A stretch of DNA of 64,000 bases from Petaurus breviceps papuanus (GCA_028583685.1 JAMXIF010000042.1:16599031-16663030); one strand, 5' to 3'; shown: positions 45,801 to 56,889, counted from the first letter of the stretch. The notes: generated by a model not told the origin, from the letters alone. Numbers and translations: made by a program.

Positions 45801-48800
45801 GTGAGTAATGTGAGAAGGTTTAAGGAATGAGGGTTGAGATGGGGAAATGTATCTATTCAAAAGAAGAATGGTTCAAATTCACTGTCAGTTTGCAAAACAT
45901 AGTCAGTTTTCATGTTGCTGCTGTGTGTTCCCATAAACAGATGATGTTGGGTATAACTTTTGTATGGCTAATAGTGATAACATTGTATTAAAATGCTACC
46001 ATTTGATCTTAAAAAACAAAACAAAACACACCAATTTATTAAAAACACTAGTTTTTCTTAAGCTTTTACAGGTCAATGTTATGTACAAGTGACTATGGGT
46101 GACAATTTTGCCTGATTATGCTTCATTTCCAATATTTGCTAATTCTCAAGGATATTTAGGGGTTTACATTTTGCAGAATCACAGAATTTGAGAGAGTGAA
46201 GGCACTTCAGGAGCCATATAGTCTAATCCATATCCCACACAAGCAATCCTTCCCTGTATCATTCATTTGAAGTGGCCATGTAGTCTCTGCTTGAAGACCT
46301 ACAAGAAGGGGAACCCACCAAATCTCACAGCAGAAATCCACTTAACTTCTGGACAGCTCTGACGGTCTCCACGTGAAGCCTAACTTCGCCTCTTTGCAAT
46401 TTACACTCATTCCTCCTGGTTTTGTCCTCTGGGACTAAAGAGAATAAGTGTGATACTTCCTCATGACAGCCTTTCAAATACTTGTACACAGCTTTCATGG
46501 TCCCCTACATCTCTCCAAGGTAAAAAAAACTCATATGGGATGGATTCAATGCCCTTCATAATCCTGGTTGTCTTCTTCTAGAAGCTCCCCAAGTTTATGA
46601 ATATCCCTCTTAAGATATAATGCCCAGAACTGAGTACAATACTCCTGACAAATCGGACAAGGGCAAAGTTTTGAGAGCCCTATCACTCCTTATCCCTGGA
46701 AGCTATACCTCCCTAAATGCAGCTTAAGAGTCAATTAGCTCTTTTGGCTGCCACATCATACCAGTGACTCAAATTGAATTCACCATGCGCTAAAACCTCT
46801 ATATATTTTTTTTTCAGATAAATTGCTATCTTACCATATCTAACCCATCTCAGACTTGTTAATCTGATTTTTGTGTGTGTGCCCATGTATAAGACTTCCT
46901 ATTTATCTGTCTTGAATTTCATCTCATTAAATTCACTCTAATGCTTGTATATAAAATTTTTTTACAGCTTAACTTATCTAGAGTGATAGCTAGCACTCCT
47001 ATCTTAGCGTCATCTGTAATTCTGATGAGCCCAGAGTTTTAGCAACTCTACTCTATATTTCCCTATATTTACGTTTCATAGTATATAGTTCAGGAGAAAA
47101 AAAAAATCTTTATGTTTTTAATGTGCCAGTTATGTAACCACTGCTTTGCTTAATTTTTTAAAAACAAAATAGGTATAGGAAAATTTCCTAATTAAAAAGT
47201 AAAGATGTAGCAGAGAGAGAAAGAAAGTAATGGTATAGCAAACTCAGTGATACCCTGAAAAAACAACTCAATTTTGTTTTAAAAATGTATCTAGTAAATG
47301 GCCATCAAACCATAAGTTTACTAATGATAAAACAAGATTTTCCAGAAATAAAGTCCATAAATATCATCAATTTTTTTCACATATTCTAAGAATCAATACA
47401 TATGCAATATTTCTTTCAAGTTTTATAATTTCTTGGGTAATTTTTAAAAATTGGATAGATAACCACAAGAGGGAGTCAGTCTCATTCCAGTTCATCACAA
47501 AAGAAATTAGTAGCTGTAAAAATATATTTGCTTTTAAAATAGTATAAACTTATATTCATAGTAAAAGGGAATAAAAATTCTTGCTAGAATTACGGAATCT
47601 TTTAAAAAATGTTCCAAAAACAATCACTTCCTATTTTAGCCTTAGAAATCAATAAAACTCAAGTCAAGAAACATATATTAAACTCCTACTATGAACAAGG
47701 CATTGTAATTTCACTATAATTAAAATACTCTGAAAGCAATACTTAGGGTTAATTGGGAACAATAGCATAAGCTGGAATCTTCAGGGAGAAAAAAAATAAA
47801 GTACTATTTTAGACTTATTCAAGCATATCACTTCCCACAGGATTAATTCTTTATATCATACTGAGATGATGAAATCTCCAACAATGAATAAAATTGAGTA
47901 ATCTGAGTTACTAAATGATGTCCCTCAATTAAAGTGCTATGTACTATCATCAAACAGGCCACCTGGGAGGAAATCCAGAGAAATAGAATGATTTATAAGG
48001 AACAACAAAGAATGAAAATTTGTGTGTGTGTGTGTGTGTGTGGTACATTTTCAGGCATCCTGTTGCTTAGAGAACACTGAGTTGGAAAAAATTCAAAACG
48101 CAAAGTCCAGACAGTCTGCCATAGCATGACTATGTTTAAACTATCCAGACAACAGAATGTGTATCTTATTCTTAAAGAGGTCCAAAGAAAAATATTTTAA
48201 TATGATTTTGTTCAGTTATCCTGGAGTTATTGAGACCTGGAGGACAAAGGCAAGTCACTTACTCTTCCTGGGTCTCAGTTTACTAACCTGTAAATTAAAG
48301 GAGTTCAACTGGATGACCTCTGAGTATCCCTTCAAGTTCTAATTATGATTCTGTGTTGACTTAACAGAAAGGAAAATTAAAATGAGTGAGAACAAGTAAT
48401 GGAAGATGTGAAGAAAATGACGAAAAATAATATTTCTCATATATAGAATGCTATTAGGCATCCAAAGCAGTTTCCTTATAACAACCCTGTGAACTAGTTA
48501 GCATAAAGATGCTGCAGTACTTCAATGAATCTATGATGTCGCTTATGTAAGTATTCTTTGAATGATACAGATTGCAACTGATCTGCACACGTCTCTCACA
48601 TGCCTCTCTCTTACCCATCCTCCCATAAATCTGCCCACAGGAGGCCCCATCCCTCTCAGCTACAAGCTGAGGACTTTTTCTTGAGTCCTTCTGATACTCT
48701 GATGCAGGATATCAACCAATTTTTCACTCTTGCTATGTAACCTGCTCATCTTTTTTGATGGTACACTTCTGTGATGAAATTCTTTACACTGTTTCTTCTT

Positions 48801-51800
48801 CACAAGCCTTGCTTATAATGTGCTGTACAGGCTGTTCATGCCAACCAAGTACCTCTCCACTACCCTCTGGATGATGCTCAACTTTAATGACTCACTGCCA
48901 CGAAACAAAATCAGAAGACCATGGATGTTAAAAAGATGGGCCTTAATTTCAGGGAGAAGATGGGCATCATTAAAAAAATTCAGCAGTTTCCCAAAGGTAA
49001 TCCAGTATACTTTCCTCCTCCTGTTTAATTCTGGGCCTGACTCATTATACATTTGCAGTGTCTTTGAAAGAGACAGATGGATAAATAGATAGATGGATCT
49101 TTCACTCCAGAGAAACAGATATCTATGTATATAGATACAGCTTCTTCTATAGAGATAAATCCTGCCAATAACTTTTAGATGATTATGGATTTCATTTAGG
49201 AAGAGGATCTTCAATGTGAAGGGATCTGATCCAATCAATACAATGTCAACTAAAACCAAGAGTATCTAGAGGACTTGACCATGTTCAGGGAATTCCTCTT
49301 TGGTTCGGACTCTGTGATGCATTCTCTTTTGTGACAATGATGAATACCTTTAGTGAGCATACGTCAATAAATCAATAAGCACTGATTAAACACCTACCAA
49401 GTGGTAGGTACTATACTAAGCACTGGAGATAGAAAAACAAAAAATGAAAGAGTCCCTGCTCTCAAGAAGCTTATATTTTACCAGCGAAGACCATAAACAC
49501 AAAGTAAGTTCAGTATAAATACAAAGTGGTTAGGCAGGTCAAGCATTGGCAGTTTAAAGATCAAGAAAGGCTTCTTGGAGCAGCTAGGTGGCACAGTGAA
49601 TAGAGCACCAGCCCTGGAGTCAGGAGGACCTGAGTTCAAATCCAGCCTCAGATACTTAACACTTACTAGCTGTGTGATCTTGGGAGAGTCACTTAACCCC
49701 ACTTGCCCTGCCTTCCCCCCTCCAAAAAGAAAAAAAAAGGTTTCTTGTAGAAGGCAGGACTTGAGCAGAACACAGAAGGAAGTGAGGGATTTTATGAACT
49801 AGAGATGATGAGAGATTGCATTCCAGGTATGGGGGATGGCCAGTGCAAAGGAACAAAAATGGGATAAATGCAATGTGTGAAAAAACAGAAATAAGGCCAG
49901 TTTGGCTGAATTGTCGACCAAGAGAAGGGGAGTAATGTATAATGAGAAATCCAAAGGAAAAATCATTTTGGCAGCTAGATGGAGTATAGATTGAAGTGGA
50001 ACCAGATTTCAGGTAGGAGTACCAATTAGAAAGCCACTTAAAGTCCAGATGAGATGTGATGAGGGCTTGAATTAGGTGGTAGCGACGTAAGTACAGGTAA
50101 GCAGACAGGTAAGCGATGTTATGGAGATAAAACTGTTAAGATTTGGCAAATGCAGAGTGAAGGACAATGAGGAGTTGAGGATAAAATTGAAGTTCCAATC
50201 CTGGGAATCTGGAAGAATGATGGTCCTCAACAGAAACACAGATATTTAGATAGAAACATCTTCCTGTTTGATATTAATAATCAGAGGATGTTCAAGCAAG
50301 GTCAACTCTGTTGTTGTATCTTCAGAAACCTTAAATAGGGGAGAATAACATGACCACTAAGGTCCTTTCCAGGTCTAAAAATACTTCATGTTTCCAGAAA
50401 CTAAAATGTCAATTTAGCATCACTTAGTTGAAATAATAAGGTTTTTTCTATTTATTGTCATTACTATAATATCCCACTATTAAAACTTATTTGCAAATGA
50501 GAGTTAGGGAGAAGAGAAAGGAGAGGCATTTTGTGGGAAGTGGGAGAAGTGTGGGGGGAATAAAATGAAAACTATAAAAAGAATAAAAATAAAATTACTT
50601 AAAAATCAGTAATATATACATAATGTAAGCTTATCAAAGGCATAACCACATTTTCCATCTTCCTACCATGTAAGTGATTGTAATAAAATTATATGAAAAA
50701 ATATTTAGCATATTCTCATAAATAATTATAGAAATAGTTGATTTAACACGTCTAAGTTTCTTGACTACCAAATAATTTTTCGGTTATCCTTACATAATTA
50801 CTTGAGAAAAGTATGTTTATCATGTTGTTTTTTTCTCCTAGTAAACAAAATAATTCAAATAATTCAACTTACTTGTTAGCTCTTTTAGAGGTAGAGAAAT
50901 TAGGACATGTAGTACGTTTGTGATCTGCTTCACCACATTTAAAGCAGCCATCTTTAACATCTGCACATGAATGATTTGGAAGTGCACAGTAATTGCAAAT
51001 GCTGCAGTGAATCCAAGCTGCAAAACAAAAATTAGATTTTAGAATACAATTCTAATTTAATACACTGTTGAATTTTAACAGACATCAAGATATCTTACTT
51101 TAAGCAACATGATGATCAGGTCATTTAATCACTTAACTTAAAGTATTCGTGCTGAGATTATAGATTAGAATCCCATGTGGATAAACCGGCTTTATCATGT
51201 TATGTGATCATATACTGTATGTATCTCTAACTGAGCCAGCAATATTCCATCCAAAGTACCATTAGTCACAAGGGATATTAAAAGACTGTTAACTAATACA
51301 AATCCATCACTATCACAGAAAATGAAATCCAATGTCCTATTGAAAATAATCAGTTGTGTTGATTTTGTAAAATGCAGATGAAACACACACGCATGTATAT
51401 GCACATAAGCATGTACAGGCACATGCATACGTGTAGATGCACAATAGACCATGTATATAGGCATACATATATACATGTGTGTATATACATACATGTATAT
51501 ATATGTACTACAGAAACATACATACACACTATACATACATAACATATGCCTGTTAAAAGGGAAGACTACTATTTGATGGGAAGAGGTTAGTATGTAGTTA
51601 TAGATAGGTAAAATATAATATCACGAAAGCATTTTTTAATGCACAGAAGAAAAAAGGAAGTGAAGGGGACATAAACATATAGGATAATTTTTTACTACCT
51701 TGTTAAATTACATACAGGTAATTATAATTGCTATATTATATTATAATATTATTATAACATACATTTATATTATATTATGTATGATATATAATTATAATCT

Positions 51801-54264
51801 CTCTCCCTCTATTAAAAAATCTGTATAGAATAGAAGTTCAGTTTCTTAGACAACTTAGACAACTCTTTCCAGTTCTTTGTATATTGAAATGTTTGCAGTT
51901 ATTAAATTCACAACAAAAAAAGAAAATAGTAATAAATTAAAAAAAAACTAAATAAAGGAAACCATATCTTTGGTTTTCGCCACAATAATGGCAAATAGCA
52001 CAGAGGTCTTCAAACTCCTAAGTTACTTATTTTTCTGTTAAGAAAATATAATAAGAACTGGCATAGTTGATATAGAGCTGGTCTTTAATTCAGGAAGATC
52101 TGGGTTCAAGTTCTGCTTCTAATTCATACTAGCTATGTAATTATAGGCAAGTAACTTAATCTCTCAGTTTGTCAAGCAAAATTCCTAAAACCATAAGTTT
52201 CAAACAAGTTGCCAATCAGCAACAGTGGAGATTTTTCATTCCATAAGTTCTCTTCTCTGATGAAATCATAGGTTCCCCACCCTTCCACCAAACCACCATA
52301 CAAAAAAAAAATTAATGTACTGTCAAAATGAAGCAACATACTAAAAGTTTTTAAATGTATTAAACCCATTGAGTTCTTATATATAATTAAATTAATAAAA
52401 GGCTAATTTCTTTTAAATTTAAGAAAATCATTATGGGTCAACATTACTAAGAAATGCACAACTTTGCTATCTAACCTCCTAATGATGATCCCATTGGTAC
52501 TTAGCTAAACTCATCTTCATAAGGCAATCTACTGCTAGGCCTACCCAAAAGGATTTCCAGCTATGCAAACTCTTCCAAATATTGGGGTCCAATGGCATAG
52601 TTTTCCAGAAAGCAAAGTCACCTCCCTGGATGACTGCAATGAGGCAACAAAATAGGTCTTTTATGGCTCTCAAATACTAACTCCTACAAATAGAAAAGCC
52701 TTCATTGAAATTCGGCTCCAGTATACCAAAAAAGCCTTGAATATATTCAGATCAGATTCTTTATGAAGATTCTAATGCGAATATATTCAAAACTATCAAT
52801 ACACACTGGAACATAATTTTTCAAAATTTATTTTCAAAAAAGGGATTTATCTTGGGCTTAGTCTAAAGTACTCATTATTCTGTCTCTAACACAGAAATAA
52901 AATATTAGAAAATTTCATACTCTAGAGACAATCAAAAGAAGCTGATTTAATTTTAATTTTTTTTCAAGTGAATATTTTTATTACTACTAAATGAATAGCA
53001 AATTAAATATAATTATAATCTCTCAAAGAAAAAAATATTCTCTAGTACTTACAGGGCTTGACACATTTTTTGCAAAGAAGGCAATGCTTCCACCTCCTCC
53101 CATCCTACCAAAAATAATTTTTTCAAAAGGATGTTATTAGTTGGTGTAAGTATGTCAAATTCTAAAAATGGAAATCAAAATAAATCTTACAAATGAGAGG
53201 ATATTATATATACAAATTAAAATATACCATAGTCTATTTCCCCCCCAAAAAAGTCTGCTGATGAATTCAGAACCAATTAAAAGAATGCATATTCTTATGA
53301 AGTATATATTATACTGGTTACATATAATGACCAGGTTAAAGGCTGAATATTAACTATAGAGTATTCAAAGTTGCTAAAGGTGTGCTCTACTAATATTATA
53401 AGTTACTATTTATTTTGGAGAAGGTCATAGGTATTTATTGTGCCTGTACTACACAATCTACTTTTTCTTGTTATTTTTAAGATCTAATTTAAGGATCATG
53501 GTAACTTCCTAAAGAAAACAATATTTCACTAGAATACAGATATGGTCATTATTATCATCGGCTATAAACCATTTTGAGTATGGTACTACACTAAGTTCTA
53601 CAATTGGTGTCACTGTTATTAGGTGTGCTGTAAAATTCTACTGCCTTCCTCAAAGAATACATAACAAAAAATAGCCTCAGCTAAATAAAAATCAAATCTT
53701 ACATGTTTCACACACATTTTATATACACACATGTGTGTCTATGCATATACATACACATACACATATATCAAATAAACATTTAGACTCTCTGGAACATATT
53801 ACCTTAGATGTACATGAATTGCAGATATCACAGTGTTGGTTCTCTAAAGAAACATAACGCTGACACATAGCACAAAACCTAGAGAGAGACAATTAACTGG
53901 GATAGTCAGTTACAAATATCTATTGAGTATCTATAGGATGCATAAACTGCATTATATGAAGCACTATTTATACCAAATGAATAATCTACAAATTCGTTTT
54001 AAAATGAAATTGCACAAGGAATTTAAGTTTAAAAGGATAAATCCATTATAAATGAGTAGGCTGCCAAAAATATTTACTGATTTTGAATGTGTAATTTTAT
54101 TGTAATGGCTCAAGGAATCTTCAGTCCCCTTAGAATCCTTACCTGTATCCTTCTTCTGCTGGAAGAATTATTTTGTTGGGAGGAATATTGGTGAAAATAC
54201 GCACAGGAGACTGTTTTCGACCTGTTTTTCCATGTTTATAAAGTGCATGATTATCATAATCTAC
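42707..54264 (-). CDS. ZCCHC4: ZCCHC4, 28S rRNA N6-adenosine methyltransferase (last five coding exons)
   Basis: ZCCHC4 is the nucleolar enzyme that places m6A on 28S rRNA. Five minus-strand exons (54,264-54,143; 53,878-53,803; 53,104-53,053; 51,017-50,873; 42,842-42,707) join in frame into 176 codons and a TAA stop. They match the human C-terminal part: [46 protein letters not shown], a CCHC knuckle and a basic tail. The N-terminal GRF and C2H2 fingers and the methyltransferase fold with its DPPFGG motif lie beyond position 64,000. The gene is on the same strand as ANAPC4 and upstream of it, as in human. The introns of 8.0 kb (42,843-50,872) and more than 9.7 kb (right of 54,264) are repeat-rich. 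Confidence 0.95.
42843..43514. other. ZCCHC4 last intron, left end
   Basis: AT-rich intron sequence next to the acceptor of the last exon. Nothing recognised. Confidence 0.4.
43515..43625 (+). repeat. L2 3' end, sense
   Basis: TTAGATTGTTAGCCCTTTGA, GGGCAGGGACTATCTTTTGC and GCTTAATAAATGTTTACTGA, a well-kept L2 3' terminus. Confidence 0.82.
43626..44415. other. ZCCHC4 last intron, no element recognised
   Basis: Unique-looking sequence apart from a short G-run (GGGGCGGGGCGGGGGGGAGG, about 44,221-44,240), a local GC spike. Confidence 0.4.
44416..44654 (-). repeat. tRNA-headed SINE with RTE-type tail, antisense
   Basis: Left end TTGTTGTTGTTCAGTCATTT, then TTTGGGGTTTTCTTGGCAAA and GGAGTGATTTGCCATTTCCT (RTE-like tail), core, and a head ending CACCACCTAACTGCCC. 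Same architecture as the 37,504 copy. Confidence 0.83.
44935..45145 (+). repeat. tRNA / CORE-SINE (MON/MIR type)
   Basis: ACACAGAGTACCAGCCTTGG head, ACCTTGGTTCAAATTCTGTC B box, CTCATTTTCTCTATGTGCAA core. It abuts the next SINE. Confidence 0.58.
45146..45372 (+). repeat. tRNA-headed SINE with RTE-type tail
   Basis: Head GGCACCTAGGTGGCACAGTG, B box ACCTGAATTCAATACCGG, tail GAACTGGAGAGAAAAATGGC then AAACCACTCCAGTATCTG and GGCTGAACAATAGCAAC. Confidence 0.83.
45373..46164. other. ZCCHC4 last intron, middle, no element recognised
   Basis: AT-rich sequence with no clear element. Confidence 0.35.
46165..47045 (-). repeat. L3/CR1 LINE 3' part
   Basis: AGAATCACAGAATTTGAGAG, TCTCTGCTTGAAGACCTACA, GACAGCTCTGACGGTCTCCA, CCTTTCAAATACTTGTACAC, CCCAGAACTGAGTACAATAC and CTCTTTTGGCTGCCACATCA follow the antisense CR1/L3 order for about 880 bases. 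Confidence 0.87.
47046..48018. other. ZCCHC4 last intron, no element recognised
   Basis: AT-rich sequence; nothing assigned. Confidence 0.35.
48019..48042. repeat. (TG)n microsatellite
   Basis: Twelve uninterrupted TG units. Confidence 0.9.
48225..48355 (+). repeat. MIR-like SINE, sense
   Basis: GAGACCTGGAGGACAAAGGC, TCACTTACTCTTCCTGGGTC, then CCTGTAAATTAAAGGAGTTC and GATGACCTCTGAGTATCCCT, a SINE core and tail. Confidence 0.55.
48500..49260 (-). pseudogene. Unassigned stretch with a 148-codon open frame
   Basis: The minus strand is open from 49,259 to 48,813. Distinct segments are [40 protein letters not shown] and [20 protein letters not shown]. After stops the frame continues with [20 protein letters not shown]. 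No splice borders, A-tail or known domain were recognised. Positions 49,060-49,140 include a degraded (GATA)n-like run, which lengthens the frame artificially. It could be an unrecognised repeat or a worn retrocopy. Confidence 0.25.
49362..50250 (-). repeat. L2 LINE 3' part, antisense, split by a SINE
   Basis: ATAAATCAATAAGCACTGAT, CTCTCAAGAAGCTTATATTT, then after the SINE GCATTCCAGGTATGGGGGAT, ACTTAAAGTCCAGATGAGAT and AGTTGAGGATAAAATTGAAG, collinear with antisense L2 for about 890 bases. Confidence 0.85.
49578..49736 (+). repeat. tRNA-headed SINE inside an L2, with TSD
   Basis: Head GAGCAGCTAGGTGGCACAGT, body CTTAACACTTACTAGCTGTG, 3' end TCCAAAAAG plus A-tail. AAGGCTTCTTG (left) and AAGGTTTCTTG (right) are a duplication with one mismatch. 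Confidence 0.9.
50251..50872. other. ZCCHC4 last intron, right end
   Basis: AT-rich sequence next to the donor of the CCHC exon. Nothing recognised. Confidence 0.4.
50873..51017 (-). CDS. ZCCHC4: ZCCHC4 exon: CCHC zinc knuckle
   Basis: Encodes [17 protein letters not shown], a variable ADVKDG, the knuckle [14 protein letters not shown] (C-x2-C-x4-H-x4-C, all four ligands present) and [10 protein letters not shown]. Human has CFICGELDHKRSTC here. Confidence 0.96.
51384..51541. repeat. Imperfect CA/TG/TA microsatellite
   Basis: Alternating purine-pyrimidine block (ACACACACGCATGTATATGC and similar) of about 160 bases. The open frame across it ([12 protein letters not shown]) is repeat-derived. 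Confidence 0.85.
51542..53052. other. ZCCHC4 intron 51,018-53,052, remaining sequence
   Basis: AT-rich, with one old SINE (listed at 52,055) and a TATAAT-rich block at about 51,725-51,800. No gene recognised. Confidence 0.4.
52055..52180 (+). repeat. Old tRNA-derived SINE
   Basis: ACTGGCATAGTTGATATAGA head, GAAGATCTGGGTTCAAGTTC B box, GGCAAGTAACTTAATCTCTC body. Confidence 0.55.
53053..53104 (-). CDS. ZCCHC4: ZCCHC4 exon, 52 nt: Cys-rich linker
   Basis: Encodes [17 protein letters not shown] plus the first base of Ser (human [18 protein letters not shown]). It carries three more Cys and one His of the cluster. Confidence 0.95.
53707..53769. repeat. Short CA/TA microsatellite
   Basis: CACACACATTTTATATACAC then ACATGTGTGTCTATGCATAT, about 35 bases from the donor of the 53,803 exon. 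Confidence 0.7.
53803..53878 (-). CDS. ZCCHC4: ZCCHC4 exon: first Cys/His pairs of the C-terminal cluster
   Basis: Encodes (R)[20 protein letters not shown] then SCTSK. It has five Cys and one His, spaced as in the human zinc-binding cluster (human [20 protein letters not shown]). Confidence 0.95.
54143..54264 (-). CDS. ZCCHC4: ZCCHC4 exon: end of methyltransferase domain
   Basis: Encodes [20 protein letters not shown], then [20 protein letters not shown] and part of Arg. It is nearly identical to human and starts in phase 0 after the human LDYQ boundary. Confidence 0.96.
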
Positions 54265-54709
54265 CTAGAAAGTTGAAAATGTAAGCACAAGAATTTATTG
54301 GAATAAAAGAACATACATTGTTATTAGAAATAAATAAATAAGTGTAAAACTATTTAATAAGAAGCTATAGATTAAAGCAAATTAAGAAAAGCTATCTCAT
54401 TAAATAAATATGAAAAAAGCAACAGTTAAATTTTAAGCTGGTTGCAAAGAGTCCTACAATGCAATGAACTGTCATTAGAAGGTGGTCAAATTTGTTTTTT
54501 ATACATAAAGAAAAGTTAAGGGACTTCTCAAAAGTAACCAACAGAAGAGCTGTGATTTGAACCTGGAAGTTCATCTGAATGCAAATCCTATGCTGCTCCT
54601 TTTACATTTTAAGTTTTGAAATTTTTTTCTACTTGCTGAGATTTTTATAAGAATTAAAAACTGAGCCCTAATCCCAGAAAATCCCATCTTTTTATTGCAA
54701 TTGAAGAAA

Positions 54710-54960
54710 AAAAAAACAACCCTGGTCCAGAGAAAATTAACAGGTAAATTTTATCAAATATTTAAAGAGGGGCTACACAATTTGCTACATAAATTAATCT
54801 CATAGATCAAGAAAGAAAATATTCTACAAAATTCTTTTTATGAGACAAATATGATCCTAACACCTAAACCAGAAAGGAACTGAGCAAAGAAGGAGAATTA
54901 CTGATCAGTAACTTTAATGAATGTAAAAATGATCAAATAAAATCCTGGCAAAAAGATTAT
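54710..54960 (+). repeat. L1 ORF2 fragment (RT region)
   Basis: Translates in broken form to TGKFYQIFKEGLHNLLHKL and NSFYETNMILTPKPERN, the L1 RT start (L1 usually AKFYQTFKEEL ... NSFYETNIILIPKPDRD). Degraded. Confidence 0.75.
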
Positions 54961-55125
54961 AGCAAGGGTTCTCAACCTTTTTTTGTGCTTCATTGACCTT
55001 AACAGCAATCTGGTAAAGCCTAGGGATCTCTTTTCAGAATAACACTTTTTAAAAAAATACTAAAAGAAAATAAAAATTTAATTTTTTCCCATCCAAGTAC
55101 ATAGACCCCAAGACCACAGTGAGAT
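54961..55125 (+). repeat. hAT-like non-autonomous DNA element
   Basis: AGCAAGGGTTCTCAACCTTT start, then TTCATTGACCTTAACAGCAA and TAGGGATCTCTTTTCAGAAT. It interrupts the L1 fragment. The right terminus is worn. Confidence 0.5.
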
Positions 55126-55199
55126 TTGTGACTGTGTGTGTATTTCACTATGAACAAAAGCTGAATTTCTCGTCCCTCCCACTGCTAGTGTTTTCCCTC

Positions 55200-55405
55200 T
55201 GAAATTACCTTACAAGTACATCATAGAAATCTTGTATGTATATCATTATTTGCATGCTGATTCCCCTTTCAGAATGTGAGCATCTTGAGGGTAAAAACAA
55301 TGTTTCTGGTTTGGTTTGGGGTTTTTTGCCTTTTTTCAGTATCCCCAAGGCTTGACTCAGTGCCTGACATCTAATTAACGTTTAATTAATGCTGCTGATT
55401 AATCA
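55200..55405 (+). repeat. L2 3' end, sense
   Basis: GAATGTGAGCATCTTGAGGG, TATCCCCAAGGCTTGACTCA, CAGTGCCTGACATCTAATTA: L2 terminus with a small internal expansion of TTTGG. Confidence 0.62.
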
Positions 55406-55554
55406 TACCAAGGATTCAAGGATGGTTCTGACTTTTTTTTTTTTAAGTCAGTCTATGATTTCATCAATGTAGACATTTCCTGGCAAGGAACTTCCTCTAT
55501 CAATGCAGATTAGCACTATCTCTATAGCCTGGTATTACAGAGTTGCTTGGCTGC

Positions 55555-55680
55555 ATTAAAAAGTAAGTGACTTGCACAGGGTCACACAGTTAGTATAGTA
55601 CATGTCAGGAGTAGGACTTGAACCCAGATCATCCTAACTTTAAAGCCAGTTCTCTGCCAACTATATCACACTATCTCTTG
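55555..55680 (-). repeat. MIR, antisense
   Basis: AAGTGACTTGCACAGGGTCA, CACAGTTAGTATAGTACATG, GACTTGAACCCAGATCATCC match antisense MIR. Confidence 0.68.
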
Positions 55681-55694
55681 CGTAAACATTAAGA

Positions 55695-55915
55695 AAACAA
55701 TTACTATAAGAAATCATATTAAAAACAAAATATTCAAAACTACATGATTATATCAATAAATACAAAAAAAGAGTCTTTAACATAAAGTACAACACCCATT
55801 AAAGGTAAAACTTTAAAAAACATTAAGCACAGAAGAGCTATTTTTTTTTAAAGTATCTATCTAAAACCCAAAGCTAGTATTATTTGCAAAAAGAAAGCAC
55901 TAGATTCTGAGAGAA
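55695..55915 (+). repeat. L1 ORF2 fragment (RT catalytic region)
   Basis: ACATGATTATATCAATAAAT, GTACAACACCCATT and TATCTATCTAAAACCCAAAG follow L1 (YMIISIDAEKAFDKIQHP ... SIYLKP). It is the continuation of the copy at 54,710, separated by the hAT-like, L2 and MIR pieces. Confidence 0.7.
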
Positions 55916-56492
55916 ATGATTATTTTTCTCTTATGTTAATAACCAATTATTGAATTAGGACTAAAGTTTTTCCCCTTTTCTTCTCCCTCATTCAGAAGTC
56001 ATCCCCTGTAGTTATTCAGGCAGCCTTTGAAGTACTGGGCTAATAATGAGAGAGAAAATTCAGATCTGTCCAGAAGGTAAAAGAAATTTTACTTTAGGTG
56101 AATTGATGGATTCTGGCCCCTTGTGTTTTATTCAGACAGATCTGAGAAAAAGTGGATTCTCCATCTTGTTTAGATTACCCTAGGTGCGGGTAATCTGGGC
56201 ATAGTCTCTTTGACTAAGACTTAGTAATCAGAGTCATAGCTCTCAATTTCTCATTAGAACAGGTACACCTCTCATTACAATATTCATTCTTCTCATTAGT
56301 TGTTAACCAATCTGAGTAGACTGGTGGGTCAGAAGGCCCACTCTTCTGGGAGTCAATCAACCAATGCATACTCAAGACTCAGGTAGAAATAATTACAAAA
56401 TATTCTTTAAAGAAAAAACTCAAATAACTGAAGGACTACTATTACTTACGTTTGTGCAATCTCAATATGAAAAAATCATTATGATATATACA
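55916..56492. other. Unassigned repeat-like segment
   Basis: Less AT-rich than its surroundings, with repeated TTCTCATTAG/CTCTCATTAC words (about 56,250-56,300). It interrupts the L1 ORF2 series at this point, so it is probably an insertion. Family not recognised. Confidence 0.35.
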
Positions 56493-56690
56493 TACACAGG
56501 TAGGTAGAACAGTGGATAGAATGCTAGACCTAGAGTAAAGAACTGGGTTCAAATCTAGCCTTAGACATTTACTTGTAAAGCAGTAAGTCACTTAATCTCT
56601 ATTTCCTCATCTGTAACAAGAATAATAATGGCATCTTTGTAAAGCATTTCTATATAAATGTTAGCTATGATGATGATGATGGTGGTGGTA
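56493..56690 (+). repeat. Old tRNA / CORE-SINE with (GAT)n tail
   Basis: ACAGGTAGGTAGAACAGTGG head, ACTGGGTTCAAATCTAGCC B box, TTTCCTCATCTGTAACAAGA core, TATATAAATGTTAGCTATGA tail followed by a GAT/GGT trinucleotide run. Confidence 0.6.
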
Positions 56691-56889
56691 GTGATGATGA
56701 TATAACCTAAATTCAATTATGGATTGACTGCTACCATATGCTATAGATTGAGTACTACCAAAGTGGTACTTTATACAGCTAGGATGAAGTAATAGCAAAA
56801 TTATTTCAGAAGAATAAAAGATAGAGAATCTCAAGGGAAATAGTGGGGTGGGGGAGTAGGAATAAAGGGATAATAGCACTTTCAAAGAT

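Noticed and set aside
51195-51545. 116-codon minus-strand frame rich in Tyr, Met and His
   Set aside because: It reads through an imperfect CA/TG microsatellite.
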